A stretch of DNA of 64,000 bases. Origin: Fibrobacteraceae bacterium (GTDB taxonomy: Bacteria; Fibrobacterota; Fibrobacteria; Fibrobacterales; Fibrobacteraceae). Under the pieces are notes generated by a model, which was not told the DNA's origin, did not search any database, and saw only the letters and a list, made by a program, of their open reading frames with translations. Where the stretch lies: contig JAGBSH010000025.1 in NCBI GenBank assembly GCA_017631885.1, positions 62,001 through 126,000 on the forward strand. The letters run 5' to 3'. Of the stretch, positions 34,288 to 41,533 are shown piece after piece. The stretch's first letter is position 1. Every line of letters begins with the position of its first letter. A program made the position numbers and the translations under genes.

Positions 34288-35459
34288 TGAAACGGCTTGG
34301 CGACTACATACGGCCCGTAGATGTGCGGAACAGGGACCTGAAAGTCGAACGACTGCTTGGGATAAGCGTGACGAAAGAGTTTATCCCGTCTATTGCTAAT
34401 ACGATTGGCACGGATATGTCATCGTATAAAATTGTGTATCCGAATCAATTTGTTTATATCGCAGATACGTCACGACGTGGAGATAAAATTGCAATTGCCT
34501 ATCTAAAAGAAAATGAAAAACCGGCTTTGGTTTCTGCAATTTATACCGTTTTTGAAGTCGTTGATACGAACGCCTTGGATCCCGAATATCTAATGATGTG
34601 GTTTCGTCGCCCGGAATTTGACCGCTACGCTAGATTCCATTCTCACGGCAGCGCCCGCGAAGTCTTTGACTGGGAAGAAATGTGCGAAGTCCAGGTCCCC
34701 GTCCCCGCAATTGAAAAACAGCGTGAAATCGTCGCCGAATACAACACCCTCGCCACCCGCATCGAAACCAACAAGAAACTCATCGCCACCCTCGAACAAA
34801 CCGCCGGAGCCCTCTACCGCCACACCTTCGTCGACAACATCGACCCCAACAATCTGCCGCAGGGATGGCGGATGGGAACGCTGGGGGAAATAATTGATGT
34901 CAACCCCAAATTGTCATTAAAAAAAGATGAAGAATGTTCCTTTGTTGAAATGGATTCTCTTCCTATTGAAGGTTATGGCATTTCTGAAATTACAAAACGT
35001 GATTTTTCAGGTGGTGCCAAATTCCAAAATGGCGATGTATTATTTGCACGAATAACTCCTTGCATGGAAAATGGTAAAGCTGGCGTTGTTGATGGATTGA
35101 ATGATAATGAAGTTGGTGCTGGGTCAACGGAATTTATTGTTCTTCGTGGTAAGAATATCTCTTTGATGGGACTCTTAGCGACTACTGTTCGCAATGAAGA
35201 ATTTAGAACCTATGCTAAAGCTCATCAAACAGGTTCTGATGGTCGTCAGCGAGTTGAAGCGTCTTGCATTTCTGCTTATGAACATCCTATACCCTCTGAA
35301 AAGCAACTCGCTGAAATTGAAAAAGATTTTTCTAGGATAATTAAGGTCTGTTTGTTTAAAAGCGAAGAAAACCAAACCCTAACCCAAATGCAAACCCTTC
35401 TCCTCTCCAAAATGGGAGACGGGAATATACAAATTTGTATATTTAAAAAAAAGAGGTAA
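34284..35459 (+). CDS. hsdS: Type I restriction specificity subunit
   Basis: A 391-residue protein with two target-recognition domains. The first is ~1-150, closing with the conserved helix EKQREIVAEYNTLATRI. The second begins after LPQGWRMGTLGEIIDVNPKL (~195) and ends with the matching EKQLAEIEKDF helix. HsdS sets the DNA sequence for both methylation and cutting. Base composition switches sharply: the central conserved segment (~34620-34870) is GC-rich, while both recognition domains are AT-rich, as expected for domain shuffling. ATG 34284 or the next Met could be the start. Its first 42 bases are duplicated at 32696. Confidence 0.92.
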   Translation: MMKRLGDYIRPVDVRNRDLKVERLLGISVTKEFIPSIANTIGTDMSSYKIVYPNQFVYIADTSRRGDKIAIAYLKENEKPALVSAIYTVFEVVDTNALDPEYLMMWFRRPEFDRYARFHSHGSAREVFDWEEMCEVQVPVPAIEKQREIVAEYNTLATRIETNKKLIATLEQTAGALYRHTFVDNIDPNNLPQGWRMGTLGEIIDVNPKLSLKKDEECSFVEMDSLPIEGYGISEITKRDFSGGAKFQNGDVLFARITPCMENGKAGVVDGLNDNEVGAGSTEFIVLRGKNISLMGLLATTVRNEEFRTYAKAHQTGSDGRQRVEASCISAYEHPIPSEKQLAEIEKDFSRIIKVCLFKSEENQTLTQMQTLLLSKMGDGNIQICIFKKKR

Positions 35460-35463
35460 AAAA

Positions 35464-36663
35464 ATGGTGACTGAAAAAATTATTATCGAAAATTTCTCAA
35501 TAATTAAGAAAATGGAACTTGATATCAGTAAATTTATTTTGCTGATAGGACCTCAAGCATCAGGGAAAAGTCTTGTTGCTAAAATAGACTATTTTATGAA
35601 TGAAAGTATTTCAGCATTGTTCCTAAAAAATCTTTCAAAAGCTGCATCTTTGCTCGAATTTGAAAAAGATGTGCAACGGGAATTTTCGAATTTGTTTCCT
35701 TCTTACTTATGGGTTGGTTGCAAATTCTCCATCTCTCGAAAAAAAGGCAATGATTTCTATTTTACAATTAGTCGTTCTAATCGCAAGACTGTAAACCTTT
35801 TAAAGGTGAAATATTCAGAAAGTTTTAAGAATGCCTATGAAACTATTTTAAATGTGATTAAAAGAGAAAAGAAAAATTCTAGTTTGTTTTTTTGGTTTGA
35901 TCGGGATATTTTCAAAAAAAATAATATGGAAACCATTAATTGGATGACAAATGGTTTTTTCATACCAGCAGGTCGTTCATTTTTCTCTGCTATTCATGAT
36001 AATCTTTTTACCCTTTTATCATCAAGTTTTGACGAAGATAATTCTTCATCATCAACATCATTGGCAAATATTGATCCTTTTATGAAGATATTTGGGCGAA
36101 ATTATGAGAGAATAAAAGGAAGACCTTTTGTCAATAGGCTTTTGAATACAAACACTGTTTCAGAAATATTGAAGGGACAATACATCCGTGAAAAAGGAAA
36201 AGATTTCATCGAACGTCAAGGCGAACGAATTCGAGTAGAAAATTCATCATCGGGTCAGCAAGAAGTATTGCCGATGTTGATGACAATATTGTCCTATGCA
36301 AATCAATCAGTTCCTGTACCATATTCTAGCAAATGTTTTTTTATTGAAGAATTAGAAGCTCACATATTCCCTGAATCGCAAAAACAAATTGTTGATTTAG
36401 TTGCGTCTCTGTTTAATAATAATTATGGCAAAGTAGGGTTTGTTTTAACAACACACAGCCCTTATGTTGCAACTGCTATAAATAATGCTATTATGAAATC
36501 GGGGAAAAAAGGGATAAAATATGCTAAATCAGATTTTTCAGCTTATGAAATTAATAACGGAAAAATAAAAAATATCATTGAATCAGAAACAGGTTTGATT
36601 GATGCCAATATCATTGACTCAGTCTCCTCTATTATAGCAGATGAGTTTGACAAATTGTTGTAA
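35464..36663 (+). CDS. ABC/SMC-like ATPase of the AAA_15/AAA_21 (OLD-like) type
   Basis: A 399-residue protein, four bases after hsdS. The N-terminus IIIENFSIIKKMELD is the usual beta-strand opening; Walker A is GPQASGKS (29-36); the signature-like SSSGQQEVLPML is near 260; Walker B is CFFIEELEAHIFPES (~291-305); the H-loop is VLTTHSPYVATAI. Such ATPases power many two-gene phage-defence systems in which the neighbour is a nuclease. Here the next gene carries a D...ExK pattern but is frameshifted. It lacks its own TOPRIM domain, so it is not a full OLD nuclease. The system identity is undetermined. Confidence 0.75.
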   Translation: MVTEKIIIENFSIIKKMELDISKFILLIGPQASGKSLVAKIDYFMNESISALFLKNLSKAASLLEFEKDVQREFSNLFPSYLWVGCKFSISRKKGNDFYFTISRSNRKTVNLLKVKYSESFKNAYETILNVIKREKKNSSLFFWFDRDIFKKNNMETINWMTNGFFIPAGRSFFSAIHDNLFTLLSSSFDEDNSSSSTSLANIDPFMKIFGRNYERIKGRPFVNRLLNTNTVSEILKGQYIREKGKDFIERQGERIRVENSSSGQQEVLPMLMTILSYANQSVPVPYSSKCFFIEELEAHIFPESQKQIVDLVASLFNNNYGKVGFVLTTHSPYVATAINNAIMKSGKKGIKYAKSDFSAYEINNGKIKNIIESETGLIDANIIDSVSSIIADEFDKLL

Positions 36664-36673
36664 GAGGTTTTCA

Positions 36674-37131
36674 ATGATACATTTCAATTACATCAAAAGT
36701 AGAGATAAAATAAAAAATTTCATTGAAAATAAAAGAACTTTTTCTTTACAAAATCCCAAAGAAAGATGTTTTGGCTATATCAAAGGAGAATCTACCGCAG
36801 AGACTTCTGGTCAAAAAAGATGCGATTATATTATTTGTTTTGATTTCGGCAATAATGATAGGAATCCGCTGGATCCTACCAATTATTTGTTTGTTGAATT
36901 GAAGGGATCTGACAACGAGAAAGCTTTGGAACAAATCGTATCAACAATACATTATTTTTTGCAAATTGGCAATATCAGGGGAAAAATGTAGAATGTTTTA
37001 TTATTTCTGGCTCTTGCCCTACAGTAAAAACAAAAGATCAAATCTTAAAGGCGAAATTTCCATATGGAAAATCTCCCTACAATTATACATTAACATTTAA
37101 GACAAGATTGGCGAAATATGTAATTAAATGA
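36674..37131 (+). pseudogene. PD-(D/E)XK-like nuclease gene with a frameshift
   Basis: ATG 36674 follows AAGAGGT. The first ~106 residues contain CDYIICFDFG (Asp51/Asp57), then YLFVELKG (Glu75-x-Lys77), a nuclease-fold active-site pattern. The frame then stops at TAG 36989-36991. One base more in the GGGGAAAAA run near 36977-36985 would continue the protein as GKNVECFIISGSCPTV to TRLAKYVIK and TGA 37131, a sensible ending. So either the gene is inactivated by a homopolymer indel, or the indel is a sequencing error or a phase switch. It pairs with the ATPase just upstream. Confidence 0.65.
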
Positions 37132-37156
37132 TTTTTTTAGAGGGATGGATAAATTT

Positions 37157-38155
37157 ATGTCAAAAATGTTCATGGTCCGTTCGGGAGAAGGTAATTATCT
37201 CTTTGAACAAAATCGCGAAAAGAGTATAATAACAATTGGATGGAATAAACTAGGTGACTTGTCAAACGTCAAAAGTTTTGATGAAATCAAAAAGATGATG
37301 TTGAGGTGTTATCCAGATAGTAAGCCTCAAACATCCGCTATGAATGCGGGACAGGTGAATCGCTTTGTGAATCTTGTTCATCCTTCAGACTATATTATTA
37401 CTTATTGTTCGGAACAGCGAATTTATCTAGTTGGTAAAGACAAAGGTGAGTATAAATACGATGAAAATTTGACAGATTATTTTCATTCCAGGAAAGTTGA
37501 ATGGATTGATTCTGTCAAACGAGACGATTTGACCATCAAGACCAAAAATGCATTGGGATCAATCGCTACTGTTTTTGAAATATCTGAAGACGCTAAAAAA
37601 GAAGTCCTATCTGTACTCGAACATAAAACTCCGTTGATATCAAAAAAAGGAGAAACCGTTATTGAAACGGATAATTCGACGGATGAATTAAAAGGTGATT
37701 TAGAAGAGAAATCGCATGAATTCATAAAAGATAAAGTCATGGACTTGTCGTGGGATGAAATGCAGGAACTGATGGCGGCAATCCTTCGTGCGATGAATTT
37801 CAAGACAAAAGTCAGTAAAAAAGGTAGCGATCGCGGCAAAGATATTATCGCATCTCCAGATGGATTGGGTTTAGAGAACCCACGAATATTTGTCGAAGTC
37901 AAGCATCGTGATGGAGCTATGGGTGCTCCTGAAATTCGAAGCTTCATTGGAGGTCTTCGCGAAGGTTGCAAAGGACTCTATGTTTCTACAGGGGGCTTTA
38001 CGAAAGAAGCCCGTTACGAAGCCGAACGTTCTGTTATTCCTTTGACCTTGATTGATTCAGATGACCTTGTTGATTTGATTGTGGAATATTATGACAACTT
38101 CGATCCAGAAGGCCGTAGTTTGATTTCCCTTAAGAAAATATACTGGCCGATGTAA
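37157..38155 (+). CDS. Mrr-type restriction endonuclease
   Basis: Start ATG 37157 is preferred because AGAGGG lies 12 bases upstream; ATG 37145 is too close to it. The ~332-residue protein has an N-terminal ~110-residue domain (MFMVRSGEGNYLFEQN ... DYIITYCSEQRIYLVG) resembling EVE/PUA-like modules that read modified bases. The C-terminal Mrr catalytic domain has GSDRGKDII (catalytic Asp ~229) and FVEVKHRD (Glu ~247-x-Lys ~249), then EIRSFIGGLREGCKGLYVSTGGFT, the usual Mrr block. It probably cuts foreign, perhaps modified, DNA. It lies in the R-M island and is likely an additional defence gene. Confidence 0.85.
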   Translation: MSKMFMVRSGEGNYLFEQNREKSIITIGWNKLGDLSNVKSFDEIKKMMLRCYPDSKPQTSAMNAGQVNRFVNLVHPSDYIITYCSEQRIYLVGKDKGEYKYDENLTDYFHSRKVEWIDSVKRDDLTIKTKNALGSIATVFEISEDAKKEVLSVLEHKTPLISKKGETVIETDNSTDELKGDLEEKSHEFIKDKVMDLSWDEMQELMAAILRAMNFKTKVSKKGSDRGKDIIASPDGLGLENPRIFVEVKHRDGAMGAPEIRSFIGGLREGCKGLYVSTGGFTKEARYEAERSVIPLTLIDSDDLVDLIVEYYDNFDPEGRSLISLKKIYWPM

Positions 38156-38174
38156 GTGGGGAAAGGAATTTCAT

Positions 38175-38559
38175 ATGTGGGATTTCAAACGATTGTTAAA
38201 TGAGGGCAATGAAGCCTATAAAAAAGACAACTATAATTAAAGCCGTTATCTGCTATGAAGGTGCTCTCAAACTTGTAACAGATGGCAATAAGTCCAAGTT
38301 CAAATCCATTTTCCCAATGGTGTGACGGTGCCATAGGCAGATTGGTAATCCATCAAGTGTTATAGACTTGGCCACTGAAGTAAAACGAAAATTTGGAAGA
38401 GAATTTATTATATCAGTGTTCTTGCCCACTGTTGCCGCCGCTTATGCTGATATGAGAGAATATGGAAAGGTTCATATTTGCATCAATGAGGTGTTTAGGC
38501 TTGAAAATGGTAAAATATCAGGTCCATTGCAGGCTGTTATAGATAGAATTGAAAAATAA
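38175..38559 (+). pseudogene. Broken TPR-like protein gene
   Basis: ATG 38175 opens MWDFKRLLNEGNEAYKKDNY, a TPR-like start, and stops at TAA 38238-38240. A one-base deletion there would restore AVICYEGALKLVTDGNKSKF. A second lesion is an in-frame TGA, probably a former Trp (FPMV-stop-RCHRQIGNP), after which the frame runs to TAA at 38559 (AAAYADMREYGKVHICINEV). Two independent lesions make inactivity likely. Helical repeats suggest a protein-interaction role in the former defence module. Confidence 0.65.
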
Positions 38560-38573
38560 ATTTTTTATAATTA

Positions 38574-39026
38574 ATGCTTATGGAAGAATTATTGAACCAT
38601 ATAAAAACTTTTTTAGAATGTTCACTAGTGTCCGTTTTTGCTAGCATTTTATCCATATTTGCGGCTTTTTTTACTTTTATTCAGTATAAAAATACGACTA
38701 AAATAAAAAGAGAACTGGAAAGAAAAATGCAAAATTATGATAAAGCGCAACTTCGAGGAAAGCTTAGATTACTTATAGAAAAAATTGTTGAAAATCTAAG
38801 TAATCCTAAAAAACTTTTAATTGGAGGAAAATTAAATAAGGACGTTACGCAGGTTTTTTCTGATATTCGTAGCGATTCAATTTATAGTGATCCAGCAATT
38901 TCGACCGAAATAAAAAAATGCGAAGAAATGCTGAAGGCCTTGGGAGAAGGGAATGGTAGCATAATTAATCTAAAAGATGTTTTATGCGATTTATCACGGG
39001 CTATAGATAATTCTGTTAAGGAGTGA
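38574..39026 (+). CDS. Small membrane-anchored coiled-coil protein
   Basis: A 150-residue protein with one N-terminal membrane segment (~18-37, LVSVFASILSIFAAFFTFIQY) and a charged helical cytoplasmic part (KIKRELERKMQNYDKAQLRG). No family is recognised. The start may be ATG 38574 or 38580; neither has a good Shine-Dalgarno. It lies three bases before the next small gene and may form an operon with it. The AT-rich composition is unlike that of hsdR or hsdM. Role unknown; a membrane-effector function is possible but unsupported. Confidence 0.5.
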   Translation: MLMEELLNHIKTFLECSLVSVFASILSIFAAFFTFIQYKNTTKIKRELERKMQNYDKAQLRGKLRLLIEKIVENLSNPKKLLIGGKLNKDVTQVFSDIRSDSIYSDPAISTEIKKCEEMLKALGEGNGSIINLKDVLCDLSRAIDNSVKE

Positions 39027-39029
39027 AAA

Positions 39030-39467
39030 ATGGACAATCAAACAATGAAAGCTCTGTATTATTTGCGGAAAAATCAAATCGTTCTTTCTTTTCGGTTAAA
39101 TCCAGAAAAATGTGGAATATCGGCGAGTCAGGCGTATGCATGGTCTCATGATTGCTATCCTTTTTTTCATGTAGATGATGAAAACGATGAGGCAGAATTG
39201 TATTTGGATTATTTCAAAGTAAAAAAAGAGTTTGTAACAGAGGTGATAGAATACCTCGATGCGGAATGGGTAAAAAATAAATTTCACACTTTTTATGAAC
39301 TAGAAGATAAATTCGGTCGTAGTCGCGTTGAGCTGATCCATATTTTAAGGTATTGCTTTCTTGATGATCGATTTGGACAAAAGAGTACATTTTGGGAAAC
39401 ACTGAAAAAGGATTGTCCTGTTGAAGCACATTATATTGATGCTGAACTTGATGAATGGGATATATAG
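39030..39467 (+). CDS. Hypothetical cytoplasmic protein
   Basis: A 145-residue acidic protein with no recognised domain. It starts at ATG 39030 behind AAGGAGTG. Aromatic-rich segments (SHDCYPFFHVDDENDEAELY) and helices (EFVTEVIEYLDAEWVKNKF, RVELIHILRYCFLDDRFG) suggest a small globular fold. The next gene starts immediately after its stop, so the two are very likely co-translated. Function unknown. Confidence 0.55.
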   Translation: MDNQTMKALYYLRKNQIVLSFRLNPEKCGISASQAYAWSHDCYPFFHVDDENDEAELYLDYFKVKKEFVTEVIEYLDAEWVKNKFHTFYELEDKFGRSRVELIHILRYCFLDDRFGQKSTFWETLKKDCPVEAHYIDAELDEWDI

Positions 39468-39998
39468 ATGTTTAAAATTTTCTGGAAGCAGTACCTTCTG
39501 CTTGAAAAGGACTTCCTCGAAACGGATGAGTTCGTGACGATTGATAAGAACAACTTCAAGACGTTCTCCAATCGTTACACTTATCTGTTCTTGAACATCT
39601 GCAGTGAAATTGATTCCATTGCAGAAGAATATTGCAAGGTTGTGAAGGCTCCTTCGAAGGTCAAGAACATCTTGCAGAAAATGACTGTCATTGTGAATAA
39701 CGACCCGAAGATTAAAGATCAAAGGGTTTCTACGAAGTATCCTTACGAGATTATCAATTTTGTCCCGTTTGTCGGTTTTGACAGCGAGTCGGCTGCAGGC
39801 TGGTGGCAAGATTATAACCTGGTCAAGCATTTCCGTGCCGATGCTCCGGAAAATGGAATCCCGAACTATCAGCTTGCGCACTTGAAAAATGTGATGCTCG
39901 CCCTCGCCGCCCTCTACATCCTCTGCCAGAATCTCTACAAACTCCTTGGCGAATCCGACCTGCAACTCGAACCGTCAAGGCTGTTTGAATCGCAGTAA
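39468..39998 (+). CDS. HEPN-like helical protein
   Basis: A 176-residue all-helical protein starting the base after the preceding stop. The segment WWQDYNLVKHFR followed by LKNVMLALAALYILCQNLY resembles a widespread family of small HEPN-fold proteins in which a Trp/Tyr-N-x-x-K-H-x-R motif precedes two packed helices. HEPN proteins are often RNases or their scaffolds in toxin and phage-defence systems. The motif here is not the canonical R-x4-6-H, so catalytic activity is uncertain. Its last 43 bases are duplicated at 46064-46106, marking the insertion point of a 6.1 kb segment. Confidence 0.5.
   Translation: MFKIFWKQYLLLEKDFLETDEFVTIDKNNFKTFSNRYTYLFLNICSEIDSIAEEYCKVVKAPSKVKNILQKMTVIVNNDPKIKDQRVSTKYPYEIINFVPFVGFDSESAAGWWQDYNLVKHFRADAPENGIPNYQLAHLKNVMLALAALYILCQNLYKLLGESDLQLEPSRLFESQ
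39948..39990. repeat. Left 43-bp direct repeat of the 6.1 kb insertion
   Basis: The bases from GGCGAATCCGACC to CTGTTTGAAT match 46064-46106 with a single C/T difference. They are the 3' coding end of the HEPN-like gene (SDLQLEPSRLFE). Confidence 0.92.
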
Positions 39999-40008
39999 AA
40001 CAAGTGTC

Positions 40009-40037
40009 TTGACAAATCTGTTCCAGAAATATATGTT
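40009..40037 (+). promoter_or_regulatory. Promoter of the rhuM-like gene
   Basis: A consensus TTGACA (40009-40014) is followed after 17 bases by TATGTT (40032-40037), 33 bases before ATG 40070. Confidence 0.6.
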
Positions 40038-40069
40038 TAGTGCACAAGTGAGTAGAAGATGGTGAAGGT

Positions 40070-41080
40070 ATGTCGAACGAACTAGCCAAGCAGATATCGT
40101 ATATTCTTTACAGTAGTCCTGAAGAAGATGTCAAGGTCATGGCCTTAGTCAAAGACGAGACTATCTGGCTGACGCAGAAGGCTATGGCTGAGTTGTTTGA
40201 TGTTAATGTTCCGGGCATTTCGAAACATTTGAAAAACATATACGAGGAAGGAGAGCTTAGTGAATCCGCAACTATTTCCATTTTGGAAACAGTTCAAAAT
40301 GAAAATGGTCGTTCCGTAAAGCGCAATGTCTCTTTCTACAATCTCGATGCAATTATTTCCGTCGGTTACCGTGTAAATTCTGCGAAGGCCACAAAGTTCC
40401 GCATTTGGGCTACGGGAATCCTGAAGGAATACATCAAGAAGGGTTTTGTGCTTGACGACGAGCGTTTAAAGCAGGGCAACGCCGTTTTCGGTAAGGACTA
40501 CTTCAAGGAACTTTTGGAAAGAGTCCGCTCTATCCGTGCGAGCGAACGCCGCATTTGGCAGCAGATAACGGATATTTTTGCCGAGTGTTCCATAGACTAC
40601 GACAAGGATTCCGAAATAACGAAAAAGTTTTTCGCCACGGTTCAGAACAAGTTCCACTATGCAATAACAGGGCAGACTGCTGCAGAAATTGTGTACGAGA
40701 GGGCCGACCACAAAAAAGAGCACATGGGGCTTACGACCTGGAAAAATTCTCCGAGCGGCCGTGTGCTGAAAAGCGATGTGAACATTGCCAAGAATTATTT
40801 GTCGGAAAAGCAGATCCGTCAGCTGGAACGTGCGGTGAGCGGTTATTTTGACTACATCGAAGACTTGATAGAGCGGGAGATTGCTTTTAACATGGAGCAG
40901 TTTGCCGCAAGCGTGAACGAGTTCTTGGAATTCAGGCGCTACGATATCCTCGATGGCAATGGAAAAGTCGGCCGGGACCAGGCGGACGAGAAAGCTTTCG
41001 AAGAATACGAGATTTTCAACCGCACGCAAAAGATTGACTCTGATTTCGACAAGGTAATCCGGAAAATAAAGAAGAATTAG
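40070..41080 (+). CDS. RhuM-family protein
   Basis: A 336-residue member of the virulence RhuM family. The N-terminus has a winged-helix-like segment (IWLTQKAMAELFDVNVPGIS, KHLKNIYEEGEL), followed by the conserved YNLDAIISVGYRVNS and FRIWATGILKEYI. The second half contains FHYAITGQTAAEIVYERADHKKEHMGL and ends in a charged tail. Molecular function is unproven; members often sit in defence islands and beside R-M genes. This is the first gene of the 6.1 kb repeat-flanked insertion and has its own promoter. Length is normal for the family. Confidence 0.85.
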   Translation: MSNELAKQISYILYSSPEEDVKVMALVKDETIWLTQKAMAELFDVNVPGISKHLKNIYEEGELSESATISILETVQNENGRSVKRNVSFYNLDAIISVGYRVNSAKATKFRIWATGILKEYIKKGFVLDDERLKQGNAVFGKDYFKELLERVRSIRASERRIWQQITDIFAECSIDYDKDSEITKKFFATVQNKFHYAITGQTAAEIVYERADHKKEHMGLTTWKNSPSGRVLKSDVNIAKNYLSEKQIRQLERAVSGYFDYIEDLIEREIAFNMEQFAASVNEFLEFRRYDILDGNGKVGRDQADEKAFEEYEIFNRTQKIDSDFDKVIRKIKKN

Positions 41081-41228
41081 GGGCTTGAAATGCCGTCGTT
41101 CATAATATGAAATTTTCTACGCAGTGCGTGGAAAATTTTCTCTATCATTTTATATCCTATTTTCCCCTAATATTTGAGTGCAAAATGTCGAAAATTTGAT
41201 CAATTTGCGAAAAAAATGCTTATTACTC

Positions 41229-41262
41229 GGCGGAAAGTAAGGTAAAAAGTGCACTTTCCGCC
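41229..41262. promoter_or_regulatory. 10-bp palindrome H2
   Basis: GGCGGAAAGT (41229-41238) and ACTTTCCGCC (41253-41262) are perfect inverted repeats with a 14-base spacer, followed by ATACAATCGG. The arm core GGAAA and the downstream ACAATCGG are shared with H1 at 32784-32820. It lies between rhuM and the next operon and could be a shared operator or RNA hairpin. Confidence 0.5.
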
Positions 41263-41338
41263 ATACAATCGGGCATTATTGGCGAAATTTTGCAAAATTC
41301 GGTAAATAGAGCCCTTTGGATGTAATTTGAAAAATAAA

Positions 41339-41367
41339 TTGCTTTTTATTGGTTTTTGAGTTATATT
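41339..41367 (+). promoter_or_regulatory. Candidate promoter of the unknown-protein operon
   Basis: TTGCTT (41339-41344) and TATATT (41362-41367) are 17 bases apart. The predicted start is next to ATG 41373, so the small ORF there would be read from a leaderless message. Confidence 0.4.
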
Positions 41368-41372
41368 TGAGA

Positions 41373-41522
41373 ATGTCATTGAAAGAATTGTTGAAATGGC
41401 TTTTTTGGGAAACAATTATTTCAAATGGCAAGGCAGATTGTGTTTTACGTTTGAAACATCCCTTTGTTAAAGAGATGTTTTTCTTGTTTCCTGAAAAGAA
41501 TAAGTTCAACCCTTCTTTTTGA
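41373..41522 (+). CDS. Small 49-residue ORF at the head of the unknown operon
   Basis: The frame encodes MSLKELLKWLFWETIISNGK to EKNKFNPSF. Its TGA (41520-41522) sits in the Shine-Dalgarno GAGGAAA of the next gene, so the two would be translationally coupled. The N-terminus is amphipathic and aromatic; the rest is basic. No family is recognised. It could be a real small subunit or a leader ORF. A weak ribosome binding site and possible leaderless message lower confidence. Confidence 0.45.
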   Translation: MSLKELLKWLFWETIISNGKADCVLRLKHPFVKEMFFLFPEKNKFNPSF

Positions 41523-41533
41523 GGAAATAATAT

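Noticed and set aside
35464-36663. Full OLD-family nuclease
   Set aside because: The ATPase core matches, but there is no C-terminal TOPRIM domain with the E...DxD motif.
40466-41029. 187-codon frame antisense to rhuM
   Set aside because: Antisense to a recognised gene and without a start signal; a shadow frame.
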